This document shows positions 32,776-45,105 of a DNA stretch of 64,000 nt, piece by piece. The notes beneath the pieces were generated by a model, which saw nothing but the letters and a program-made list of their open reading frames with translations, was not told where the DNA came from and did not search any database. This stretch comes from Diadema setosum (lineage: Eukaryota; Echinodermata; Echinoidea; Diadematoida; Diadematidae): contig NC_092686.1 of NCBI RefSeq assembly GCF_964275005.1, positions 48,781,627-48,845,626 of the forward strand, written 5' to 3'. The translations under genes and the position numbers were made by a program. The first letter of the stretch is position 1, and each line of letters opens with the position of its first letter.

Positions 32776-35700
32776 GCCGGTATTCCATAAACTTCTAAGA
32801 CAAATTGCTTAAGTTTAAGCAATTTGTCTTAGATTTTTGCTTAGCAAAGAAAATCGCCCTAACGGTATTCCATAAACTGTAAGGCATTTTTCTTAAGTCG
32901 GGCGATTTGGCTAAGCAAAAATCTTAAATTCTGATGACGTCATTTGACATAAGGGCCATTCTCAGATTAAGTGTTCAATTCCATGTGAGTAAAACCGAAA
33001 AATCAACCACAAAGTAATGCATTCAAAGATGTGTTTTCGGAAACTTCAAAACCGGTCAAATACGAAACAAAAAGTGGAACATTCTAAAAGATGGCCATTC
33101 ATTGAGTAAAAATGAATTGAAATAGGGCATCATATATGATTTTTGATCACCAAGCAGATACGTTACCGCAAATTTACATGTTATAATGGACTCCTAACTC
33201 TGAATTAAATTTATTGTTTTGATCCAATTTCTGTTCAGGAAAAGACATCTGTCCCCCCTAAAGATATTGGGGTTTTTCAAGAGGTAAAGATGTTGTCATC
33301 CCATGCTAATTGGTAGAAATTATTTCTGTGTGGTAGGTTGAAATATGCTTTTTGCTGAAATGAAATATAACCTTAAAATTCACTTTGTATTTTTAGCAAA
33401 TTTCGTTAACAAATAAAGTTTCGAATCCCACAAATCATGCAAAGGGAACGATCCGATCTGGAATTTCACAGGAAACAAATATGAATTGCTTTCCTGGGGA
33501 AATAACTATTGGAAAAACATCGAATCACCTTTGGTAACGTATCTGGTAAAATATAAGTAATAATTTTAGTTGTGTATGAATTGATAAATATCACCTGTTT
33601 GATTATTTACCTCATGAATTGATGTAAAAATGAATGATGTAAGCCCAAATTAGCCATTATAAACATTGTACGTAATATTTAAACTATGAAATGTAGTGGA
33701 AAAGAGCCCTAAATGTGAAAGCTGAGTTCTTCATTCACAGAATATTCTCATCTTACGTCTGAATGTATTTATCCATCTGACTATAAATATTCATTAAGTC
33801 TTGATGGATAATGCAAACAAGGTTTAAAAAATATATTTTTGCAGGCACTTAGAAGGAAGTAGGTACAGTCTCTATGAACTCGATATGCTAAACAGTTGTT
33901 TGACCTATGGTAACGTATTTGGCTCATCCCTTTTAATGAAAATGAATAAATAATTGTTCAACTTATCAATGAATCTTGAGTAGTTCTTCATATGTTGAAA
34001 AATACTAGAATAAATATGCAGCAGAACACTGAAACTTTTCTCGGAAGCGTTTCATAAACTCCTTTTTACTCTCTCAAAGTTTGGTAACGTATCTGGCGTA
34101 CCGTAAATGAATCTGTCGGTGAAGTTATAGAGCAATTTCTACTGAATATTCTTCATTTGAACATAACTTTAATTTTTTATGGAAGCGTCATTCTATGCAG
34201 AATTGTTTTATGAACACTTTGTTTTACATAACATTATTTGTCACCGTGGGTGCCCTGAATTATACGTAACGTATCTGCTTAATCTGAAAAGCAAAAAACT
34301 GATATGCTGAATCTTAGCTTCGTCTTGTAAAATAAACGTTCAAAGTTGTTGCATAGAATATGAAAGTGGCTGGGTTTTATAGAGTAGAACTTTGGAGTTT
34401 ATGAGCACACAACGATTTGTTTGTAAAAACATTTACAATTTCTTTTCAGCATTTTGATTATGTGGTAACGTATCTGTCGGAAAAGTTGGCATTAAGTTGT
34501 GAGACACTGACGCAGAAAGAAAAATCATGTGGAAGTGTTGATCTTTTTCACCTCTCGGTCCTTTTGGTGTAAGAATATAATCCTGAGGTCCAACAAAACG
34601 AAGCATGTAATGTGTAGGGATGAATTTTGACCAGATTTGATCCCCAGAAAGCACAAGACCAATGAGCAAAATTCGGTCACGTATCTGGGGTAACGTATCT
34701 GTGGTAACGTATATGGTCGATCATATTATTATGAGAGCGATATCTACCAAATATTTCTCACTTGTACTAAACTTTAATGTTGAATCGATGCGTCATTCCG
34801 AGGAGTAATGTATAATATACAATTTGTCTGACATTGCAATATCTGTCGCAGTGGGTGGCGTGAAAAGTATGTCACGTATCTGTCCAAATAAAAGTGTAGA
34901 AAACCGATATTTCAAACATTGCACCGTATTCTCAAAAAAGAGCTGTTGCACAAAAAATCTAAGTACTTGCAATGTATGAAGTATATCCTCAGGGTTTCAT
35001 ATACACAGGGTCATTGCATAGTCTTGTTATTTTCGCAATGCTGTAACACTAAAGAAACTGGTAACGTATCTGGCGGTGAACTTGGCGACAGGTTTCAAAA
35101 GGCTATAAAAAAAGAAGTTAATAAAAATTTTGGAACTTTTTGAGCATTGTGATTAGCACATATGATATTCTCATCGTCCATGAAAATGATATTTGGAAAG
35201 TGTGTTTGTGGACGGAGAGGAGCAATAAAACATAATTCTGAAATAGCCGGCGACACTGCGTTTTGGGGGTCTTAACGAGGTTTAACAGCAAAATTTTATA
35301 CAAAAAGGCACACAACCGCATTTGATCGTGTTTATTTTTAACAAATAAAGTCCTCGTGATATATCATAAACATTTAAATAGTATCTAATAGGTTTCAGGG
35401 AACCGCAAACTGTCATGGAATGTTGGCGACACCAAAATTCCGTATTTGAACGCTTTTACTGAGAATGGGCCATAAGCAAGATATTCATGTCATCACTGTT
35501 CGCGAACAGCTGCCCCGCGGTGAAAGTCTATGTATTTTACGTGTTTAAGCAACAATCGCAACTACCCTAGGCACCCATGGAAAAAGATACCTAGGCCTAT
35601 TACTAAATGCACTTTTTCAGAGGCTTTTTTTATATAGGAGCAACGTCTTCATATTACTCTAGGTCTCACAGTGTCTAGAATGTCAGTAAACGGCCTACTT

Positions 35701-36717
35701 ATTTAGTAGTAGGCAACCTAGACCTAACAGTTACGTGTTGTTTTTGATCTTTTCGGCCAAAGTTACGGCCTTACAAGTGAGACTCACACCGCAATCACAT
35801 CACACCACATTTCAAGTACGACACCGAGTGAAAAAAGAAACATCATGAAATCACGAGAATCAAAATCAAAGCGAGTACTTATGTTTACACCCTAACGTAG
35901 TTACTAGGCCCAGATAATTAGTCCGTACTTACCGATCCGGTAGAGCCGGAGAGGACGCTTTGTGACAGCACTCGCCTGACTCGATACACAAACTGTGATA
36001 GCCTAGCCGCACGTGTATAAGCAAGCTAGGGCATACGTCTACGTAATGTAGTGGGTTGTGGCATAAACGTAGACTTTATATCCGGGCGGCTATGTGCGTT
36101 CCTCTAGCTGCGCGCTCCACTCCGCCGCTAATGCGCGCTGAGAAGGAGGTCGAGGGCACGCGTAGTATACGCGCAACACATACAGTACCCCCCCCCCCGA
36201 TTCCCCCGTGGCCCATGGCCCACCGAGTTTCTACCGTATTGTTACTGTGCAAGTTCCCACGAGACGCACACGAGACGCTTCGTCAAACCCTGAACTCATT
36301 TCATTTACATTACTCATTACTGATGAACTTCTTTATTTAGCAAAAAGATGAAAAATCATGAGCTAAAGCCGCCATCTTTTCTACATTGTTATGCTACACC
36401 CATAATTTTTTCTTACTGGAACCCAAGTTAAGACAGCTCAATAGCTGTCTTAGATTTAGGGTAAATTTCTTAGACAAATGTCGTTTTGGAATACCGACGG
36501 CACATTTTTAAGAAAATATGCTTAGCCAGCAAGCCGAAATCTGTCTTAGCTAAGACAAAATTCTTAGCAAAATTCTTAGCAAAATGCTAAGACAAATTCT
36601 TAGCCAATTTTTATGGAATACGAACTTAAGCTAAGAATTTTATCTTAGCCAGAAAATAAGCAAAATTGCTTAGATTTTCTGACTTAAGCATGCTTATCTA
36701 GTTTATGGAATACCGGC
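32776..36717. mobile_element. 1.42-kb TIR element, copy 2 (inverted, with 2.5-kb insertion)
   Basis: Same TIR as copy 1, flanked by CCGGG (32771-32775 and 36718-36722). It is the reverse complement of copy 1 with very high identity; the clearest difference I see is the length of a G/C run. The 2518-bp insertion at 32954-35471 splits it. Removing that leaves about 1.42 kb, the same length as copy 1. The two copies make an inverted repeat with a 540-bp spacer. Confidence 0.85.
32954..35471. mobile_element. 2.5-kb non-coding element with GGTAACGTATCTG array
   Basis: Inserted in copy 2 with the direct repeat ATAAG on each side (32949-32953, 35472-35476). The ends GGCCATTCTCAG and CTGAGAATGGGCC are inverted. 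The interior is AT-rich and lacks any long open frame. It holds 11 copies of GGTAACGTATCTG (six exact, five with one or two changes): 33155 (minus), 33533, 33909, 34083, 34265, 34464, 34675, 34689, 34703, 34870, 35060. Main spacings are about 175-210 bp or twice that. Blocks about 600 bp apart align (34083-34464 with 34689-35060), which suggests an old higher-order tandem array. Confidence 0.8.
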
Positions 36718-37082
36718 CCGGGTCTCAAATTGGCAACTTTGTTCGATTGGCTGGTTAGAGAGATTTGGAGAAGTTCATTGGCTGTGGAGGGAGACTGGAA
36801 GAGTACATTTTACTGAAGAAGTGTTTCCCCATTACCTTTTTGTATACATTATGCGGTAGAGACCGGGATCGAATCGGCGGTGGGGGATCGTATCGGCGGT
36901 GAGGCAAAAATCCCGCCGATTGGATCCGGGGGATCCGATATACTGGCCACATTCCGCCGATTCGTTCCATCGGAACTTATCGACTGGCCCGAACGGATCG
37001 CCTGTGACACCGGCGTAGCTTACCCGGAAAGGGGTGACAGCTCCGTTAGTTTGCAGGCACAAGCCCTTTTTTTTTTTGGTAG

Positions 37083-37196
37083 AAAAAAAGTCTGCATCAA
37101 GACTACTACACGCGCCACTGGCACTGTACGTCCCGTAGAGCTTCCTGCAAAGTGTCAGTGGTGCGTGTAGTAGTCTTGGCGTGCGCAGACTTTTTT
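37083..37196. repeat. Hairpin with ~44-bp arms
   Basis: AAAAGTCTGC at the left through GACTACTACACGCGCCACTG matches, in reverse complement, CAGTGGTGCGTGTAGTAGTC to GCAGACTTTT at the right. The loop is about 25 bp. A small fold-back element or MITE. Confidence 0.75.
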
Positions 37197-37289
37197 AAGT
37201 TTGTTCCAACAAGTATTATCATTCAGAGAATTTAATACTCTTTATTTAAATTTGACATTTAAATCAAGATAAGTGAACAATTGTATCAA

Positions 37290-38030
37290 ATATTACATAT
37301 ATTTTAAGGAGATTCTGACATATCCATCATGCGTTGCCATGGTAACAGATTTTTTTTACCACCATGGGACACTCTTTGACCTGTTAATGCATTTTTTGAA
37401 TTCTACACACAAAACTGGTCTAGATTACCCACTTTATGACATCCAACTTCATTTTCATGCATTTGGAACCAATTATGATGACTGAAATGTTTTAAATGAG
37501 ATTATTCAAAAATAGAGGGTGTAAATCACACGCCCACCTGCAAATTCTTGACATGCTTGAATGTCAACTTTGGATGGCCGTTACTTTCTTATTGTTTGAG
37601 CAATATCTATGAAATTTTCACATTGTATTGCATACATATTTAGTATAATTTTGAAGAATATTCAAACAAATTGTATTTGTTTTGGTATGATTTAGAGATA
37701 GACAAGTTTTATGGTAAAATTGCATTTTTGCTAAAAAAATGTGAAAAAATCGTATTCTGGCCTCAAAATTAATATGAAGATTGGTATAACCTCCTACATA
37801 ATTGGTATCATCATATAGATAATTTCCTTTTCTTTAATTTGAGACCAAAGCCATGATAACTGAACAATTTTATCAAAGGTTACATACATTTTTATGAGAT
37901 ACTGACATTTTCACTATGTGTTGCCATGGAAACGGATTTTTGACCACTATGGGACACGCTTTGACCTGTTAACATTGCATTTTTAAATCTACGCACAAAA
38001 TTGGTCTAGATGAAGTACATGTAGATTAAA
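37290..38030. repeat. Diverged direct repeat pair
   Basis: The two halves about 570 bp apart share GTTGCCATGG, GGGACAC-CTTTGACCTGTTAA and GGTCTAGAT words in the same order. An old duplication of an unknown element. Confidence 0.6.
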
Positions 38031-39294
38031 AAATATATGTATAGGGTGCATGGGAACCCCTTTCTCCTACTAGACTATAAGGGTAGCAATTATTCCTGCT
38101 TTCTAAAAGCGGTTAGTCAAGTGCTCATTCATAATGCTAGAAAAGTGAATGTTTGTGGAATTTTCTTTATATTTTATTTATATCGTTGTCCACTCATACG
38201 TCATAACCTCTAGTAGTCTCCTCATCCAGCGGTTCCAACACCAAAACTTTAAAAATTCATAACTTTTGCATCGATTGCTCAATTTTCCTCAAACTTTCAC
38301 TGATGCTAGTGTTCTACTAATATTGCTGCTTTCACTCAATCCACATTGCTCTTTGGGTTTTGGTTCCCTTTAATTTCACATTGTACCTAGTGACTTTTTG
38401 ATACTGTTACTTCAACCATAACACTACATTGTGCATGCTGATTTGACATTGCTGGTGTTAATTTCACTGGTATAACACCCGCTCAGTGTGAACAGGAGAC
38501 CACACCAGTTGGTGTTACTGTGGTGTAAATGTGTTCACGATTTAAAACAAAAATCAAGTACTTTATCGGGAAGGTCTTGTTCGTCTTATTAAAGTTCAAA
38601 ATCAACAAGAAGAACACGGAGGAGCTAAGAACATATTTAAAAAGAGTTTATTTTGAAGTGACATCCGGAGTTGTCACTTTAACACCACAAATGAGCACCG
38701 GAAATTTAACATCAGCGCGGTGTTTCACATTTAACGCCCAACCTTTTGCAGTGTACTTTGCAAGGCTGACAGAAATATCAGAGCAACGATGGTAAAGAGT
38801 GGTCCTCTAAAAGCAGGACTTGTAAAACTTGGGTCACCATGATCAAATAATGAAACGTAAATAAACTGAAATAATATCATTCAAAATCTATTCATTTACA
38901 GCTAAATATATCGCTGTTAAATGTAATGTAGGTAACAAGGACATCATCATTATAAACAGTAACTATTTCAACGTACAAGAAAATACAAATACAAACTACG
39001 CTTACATTGTTATAACCATGCAGACTACATTAATAAAAGTCTGTGTACCACTAGTGAAAAAACACAATAATACGTGTTATACATACATACAGAACATGCA
39101 AGCCCTTAACAAAATCACGCGTATATATACACACACAAGACGTGACATCGTACAAGGAAGAGAGCACAATGGCAGTACAAAACAGCAACATAAGAAATAG
39201 AGGAGAAAAGAAATGAGAAGGGCAGAAAGGACTGTATAATAGAACACGTCACTCCATCGTCAGGACAGTGGAAAAAACAAATATTATAAGTTTT

Positions 39295-39521
39295 CAATTT
39301 CATACTTTTGTCATTCAAATTCATTAATGTGCATTCAAATTCACAAAGCGCACGCACGCGAAAATATTCGGGCATTCAAATTCAGAATCCGAGTGATCAA
39401 TTTCATCTATGGGCGTTCTGTTTCGTTTTCGTCAAATCAAATTCACGATTGGGTATTCAATTTCTAAATGCAAGCACCGAATGCTCGGAATAGAAACTTG
39501 AATGACGAAAGTATGAAATTG
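39295..39521. mobile_element. MITE with CAATTTCATACTTTTGTCAT ends
   Basis: The left end and the reverse complement of the right end match over about 24 bp with one difference. The interior repeats CATTCAAATTCA several times. 227 bp, non-coding. Confidence 0.8.
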
Positions 39522-40176
39522 AGCGGGAAAACCTATATTACATAAGGCATTATCTATTGTTGTATACCGGACGCAAATGATTCCTTAGTTTATACTGAGT
39601 TGATTTAAGTTTAGAAGATTCTTTTAAGCTGTTGTCAAGGTTAATCCACAGTTTCGTTCAAGTATAAAAATGTATTTTGGGTATGCACTGTTCTCAATAT
39701 CAGGGAAGATGGAGTTCATTGGATCGTCTCATGGGATACTACACTTGTGCACATGGCCGTTTCGATGATCTCTGCTCTATGCGATGATCAAGATGATTAA
39801 CATGTCTAATAATGCCGTCTTTGGACAGGAATGCTCCTGAATACTTAAAACCGAGATCGTTTATGTACAGGGGGACTTGCATGCCGCTACAATGCTTTAC
39901 CCGCAGAAACCAAATATTGTTCAGGTTTAGCTGTTTTCAGTTAAACAATAAACAATAATATTCCTGTGACTATTCAACAGTATAAAATAACATGTATGAC
40001 TCAAGTACCTTTTTTCAATATCTATAACTCGTGGGCCGTATGATTCGTGGGTGTCGTGGGATGACCCCATCCTGTCGTATTCCAGTTGTTACTGTTTGAT
40101 AATCTTTTGTATGTATTATTTGTTTTGATTTCACACGGAAAATCTATACCAACAAACAAACTCTGAAGCATAAGCA

Positions 40177-40201
40177 TAACCCTAACCCTAGCCCTAACCC
40201 T

Positions 40202-40203
<2 letters not shown>
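40177..40203. repeat. Short interstitial telomere-like tract
   Basis: About four units of TAACCC/TAGCCC, the complement of TTAGGG, directly next to a (CA)n tract at 40205-40237. Confidence 0.75.
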
Positions 40204-40239
<36 letters not shown>

Positions 40240-43200
40240 TTGCTTCCGATTTGAAAGTTATTTCCTAAACCTACAAGGCCATTCCACGGATACCAAGATA
40301 CCGTACAATGTATATGTATACAAAGTATACAATTGTGGTTTTTTTTTGTACAAAAGACAATAGAGCGTGAGAAGTACTAAGTTGTTTTTAAGCCAAAATG
40401 AAAAGTTTAAAAAATCTGTATTTGTATAATTGAGGCTTTCCTACATACTGAAAATTATTTTTTTCTATGAGTTTCGAGTTAGATGATGATAAAGAGATTG
40501 ACTGGTAATTACTGGCGTTTAGTCTATAACCTTTCTTGAACAGAGGAAGAACCTTAGTATAATCTGCGTTGTATCAAGGACATTGTGTTAAAAATAATGA
40601 ATTAAAGGAACTGTGCAGTGTAAATGCATGTTGAATTGTATTGATTCATGACACAATGATCATCACTTATGTGACAATAACAATATCTAAATATGTGCCA
40701 CACATCTTATAACAATATTTCCACTATTTTTCTTCGGATTAGTGTAATAAGCCCACAAAATAGATCCTTTCAAACAAAGATTGCGTCAGTGACATCATCT
40801 GTCAATCATTGCTAAAGTACTAATGCACAAAAGTCATTGGAATCATGCATCCTGGACCGAACAAACAGAAAATAAAACTAAAGACAGGCATGGCAAAGGA
40901 AGGGAGAGAAACAATACAAGACAATGTCTACATTCAGTTAGAATGTAGAAAATAATATTATTATTAAAAAACTAATGGATCAGGTTAAATGATGCCTTTA
41001 AGAATATAGTTATTAAAATCATCATGGCCAGAACATTTCCCATTGGCCACAATATAAACAATATGTACGATTTCAGATCTATGTATAGCAGAAAGTCAAA
41101 AGTTTTGGTTGGACGGACCTATTAAAAATCATATTTGATATTTGAAGGAGATTGAAAGAAAGGATGGTGCCAATGGAGGAGTATACGAGTTAAAGCTATT
41201 AAAGACATCGTCTAAATCTTCATACAATACACTATCAAATTCAATCTTAGTGATATGAAATTTGTTATTTGAGAGATTCACAGCGTGTTTAATTATTTTA
41301 AGCTTTTAAGGAAATTTTGCTTCTTTTCCAATGACTCTTGAACTTGAACTCAAACTTGACCTTTATTCTGTTTCATTTAGAAACTTTTGAACATTGTAAA
41401 CTTGATTTGTTTTTTATAAGAAGCGTATCTACCTCTCAGGAATTTAAAGTGAATCAAAATAACCAGCTTTAGCTATAACAAGTTTACTTAAAGGGCAAGT
41501 CCAGCCTATGATTGTACAGCTTATTAATTTGATCAACGCTCATGATGGCAGAAAATTCCTGCCATGATCTTCATAAATTCATGTCCTTGTAATCATTGAG
41601 AGTCTTAGTACAGTATAGGGCTCAGCGAGGTCATTAATTGTCATCAGTATTTCTTGTATCTTGAAATCTTTGTCTCTTCTTTCTGTCAAAACACTTTAAA
41701 ATATGAACAGTATCCCATATTCATAATAGATTTTGTCAATTTTGACGGCTTGTTATCTTCTACAATTCCTTCTGGTCTGATGTGTGTCGTCATCTGTACC
41801 GTTAGAAGGGCACTATGTGACCTTAAAGGGGCATTCCAGACGATTTTTCATAATTTCACATCACGCAGTACATAAATCGACAGCTCCATGTATAGATTTG
41901 TGGAATTTATTGTGGTCCTTAAGCAGAGAAACTAATGCTCTAAAAAATCTTAAACAGATTACACTGAACAGTGTTGATAACATAGGAGCCTCACATATTT
42001 CAGAAATGTGGCAGTGTAATTCCATCAATACCGTTTGCTTAACAAGTTCACCTGCATTCATATTGCATGCATGCCTTCTTTTGTTCTGCTTCCTTGAGCC
42101 CCGACTCGTGCATTCTTATAGTGAGATTGTCATGTATCATCCTTCTTCATTGCAATTTCTTATAAATTTTGAAAACATTAGGCGTTTTCACATAAATTTT
42201 TCGAAGATACATGTGATGGTATTTGAACTAAATCCACACAATGTCATTGACTCTATACCATGTATTAATGTCTCAGTGTATCATTGCGAACGCAGATTGA
42301 ATCGGCTGTGTATAATACCATCGTTGGTCCATGGTTAAACGAACTCCTTAATTAAGCCCCTTACAGGAATTAGCGCCTTGGCTAAAAAACCCATGTCCAT
42401 TTTGCGTCATGGTGTTACAGTGGTAATTAATTATGCATAACTCATTTACCAATGCAATTTTTCTTTCTTTCTTTTCAATCTTTTCAAAGTTGCTTATGAT
42501 GATATGCGTAGATACACAATTTAAAAAAAAAACTGTTCTCAAGTGTTACATTTTGTTTGTTATTTTTATTATTCCGTCATATTTAAACAGGGTAGTCCCC
42601 TCAGTTTCACAACTGCTTTCCAGAGGAGCCCTGTGTACATAAACATGATAAAAACATTGGATTACAATAGACTTCATGAAAAAAAAAATCATATACTGTA
42701 CAAGTATAACACATATACACAAAACAATACAGGCTTTAAAAGATACTAGACCATAAAGACTGACTTAATATGTATTCTGAATTCGGCATAGACAAAATGT
42801 ATTATAAAAAAAAAAAAATGTGTCATAGAAATTACTGTAATGACACACCAAAATAAAAGACTGAGTTTAAAATATCATAAAAGGGGTTAATGGAACTAAA
42901 GAAGAAAAATCATTAAAAACCCCAATACAAACAGTTAAAACATTCAATAAAAAGCCATTATACCAAGTAAATATTTGTTTAAAACGTGTAACTCAATTGA
43001 CGACATAATTTTCTAAATCTTTCTAAAGAGGGGCAAGTTTGTAAAAATACTGGTAAGGTGTTGAATATTGCACTTCCCTGGTAAGAAAAAGATGTTCGCA
43101 TGTATTCTGTCCGTGGTGTAGGCACAAAGAGGGGGCTGTTGACTGCGTATCTGGTGTGGTAGTTTTACATTTGATGAGTGAAATTATACTCAAAAGTGTC

Positions 43201-43568
43201 ACGGTGTCATTGTGGAATTGCCCAAATACAAAATGAGCTTGGCTTCTGACTGAGAGCGCTTCTTCACTGTGCTCACCATAGCACAGAAGTCCATGTGCGC
43301 TACGTTTCTTTCTTGTATGTTGCCCTCTACGGCAAGTAGTCTTGCAGTTATGGAGCAAGCCAAAAAAAAAAAAAAAAATCAAATGGGGGGGGGGGGGGGG
43401 GTGGGAGGGAATCAGTGCGAACTCTTCAAGACTGGGAGAGAGGGGAGAGAACTTTGGTGTCTTGCTTACTTCTCAACTTCTTGAGTGGACGTGCCTTTAA
43501 AATATCAAGCATTTCCACAATGAATACGAGACATTCATGACAGTAATGAATGTTCTTTCATTTCATAC

Positions 43569-43570
<2 letters not shown>

Positions 43571-43627
<57 letters not shown>
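43571..43627. repeat. (AC)n microsatellite
   Basis: Uninterrupted AC tract of about 57 bp. Confidence 0.92.
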
Positions 43628-43628
<1 letters not shown>

Positions 43629-44503
43629 TATATACATATAAAATACATATATAAATAAAGCTCGGGAGCAATATAAGTCAAAGTGAACTACTGGAACGTC
43701 TGCCAGCAGCCCTTCTTTCTCCGTCACGAAAATACTTAATATACCCATCACGTACGAGGCCGAGCCCATTTCACCTTATACTACTTTGTTTAGATTTTTC
43801 CCTCTTATTGTTTCCACATCTGTGGACGTCTGTGTCAGAGTCCTATGCTCCTTTTTTGTCTGTTTATGTCGGCAATCGATCATTAGATCATTTGATGATT
43901 GGGGTTCCTTCTTCGATGTTAAATTTTGTTCACATTGGCAGACTTTCCCCAATCATTATACATCATTCCGCTTACAAAAGTAATCCATGATTAATAAAAA
44001 GGCAACAACAAAGAAAATAGATAATTCTGGTCTATTATAACAATTTCTATTTCTGCTGCTTACAAAGCAACTGTGTTTTATTTCACTACAGAATAACAAT
44101 CATGTTCTTTTATTTGAATAGAAATGAAAAGTCAAAAGTGAGGTTTGTTTGACACGTGTCTGTGTATCAGAAAAGATATGACAAGGTGAGACCATTCAAT
44201 CATTTTCTTTTTCTAAAAAAGTTATACGTGTTATAATGATGAACATAATTCTTTTCTTCATATGGATAGGTGGGTTCCCCGGTTACACAGTCCAGTATTC
44301 ATAGACAGGACCTCCCTATACAAGTGTGGTAACAGATTTAGAATTACAAAATTTACCCTAGGATTTGACCTTTAAAAAAGTTTACATTAGTTTTACGGTA
44401 TTTTTTTCTTGCAGTTTTTCCGATATTAACCGGGTGTATAATCACTTTACATTAACTCATTCACTTACTTCATCATGACAATCATTCAGCGACTTAGTAA
44501 ATA

Positions 44504-44805
44504 GGCGTTTTCACATCAGCCCGATGTTTCGAAATAGCACGCTATTTTCTGACTTGGGAAATTAACCCGATCACGAAATAGCGCGCTATTTGATAATGTG
44601 AATACAAATTGGCGCGCTAATTGATCGAGAAACTTTCTTGAGTTCAACTCGGGAAATTTCCGAAATAGCAGGATAATTAATGCGAACAAGCACACTTTCT
44701 GATAATGTTCGGGCTGATGTGAATAGGAAGTGAATTAGCGCGCTAATTTGCGATCGCGAAAAATATTTCGAGCTTGGATTTTTATCGGGCTGATGTGAAA
44801 ACGCC
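44504..44805. mobile_element. 302-bp MITE flanked by TA
   Basis: The ends GGCGTTTTCACATCAGCCCG and its exact complement, with TA on both sides. The interior is rich in GCGCGCTA and AATTAGCGCGC words. Non-coding; the target type fits Tc1/mariner (inference). Confidence 0.82.
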
Positions 44806-44807
44806 TA

Positions 44808-45050
44808 AAGTGACTCCCTATTCAGCGACCTTATGCAACATTCCCTCGAAAGGACTGTAATGAATACGACGACTAGCCGTCAGACCAGAAATCACACACT
44901 CGAGAAAGGTTTAATGTACATTGTATAGTCCTCCATGCGTCCTTCACGGACCGTCGTAATACATATTTTGAAAGGCCTACTCTTCTTCCACAAAACCTGG
45001 CAGATATTACAGGCCATTTTCACCCACAGCTATATAGTTATACGTCATAT

Positions 45051-45105
<55 letters not shown>

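Larger units (their letters stand above)
36723..39290. other. Gene-poor stretch with small repeats
   Basis: Holds a GGATCC/GGCGG-rich palindromic patch (36840-37020), a hairpin (37083-37196), a diverged duplicate pair (37290-37480 and 37860-38030), and at 38199-38260 a minus-orientation relative of the fold-back at 55484-55940. No convincing gene. Confidence 0.5.
39522..44501. other. Gene-poor stretch
   Basis: AT-rich sequence with TTAAAGGG-type element starts at 41489 and 41824 (no second end found), a G-run near 43386-43400 and an (AC)n tract at 43571-43627. The longest frame (41784-42338, plus) has no domain character and starts inside a TTAAAGGGG repeat. Confidence 0.5.

Noticed and set aside
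41784-42338. 184-codon plus-strand open frame
   Set aside because: No domain or family signature, and it begins inside a TTAAAGGGG-type repeat; no supporting splice or promoter context.
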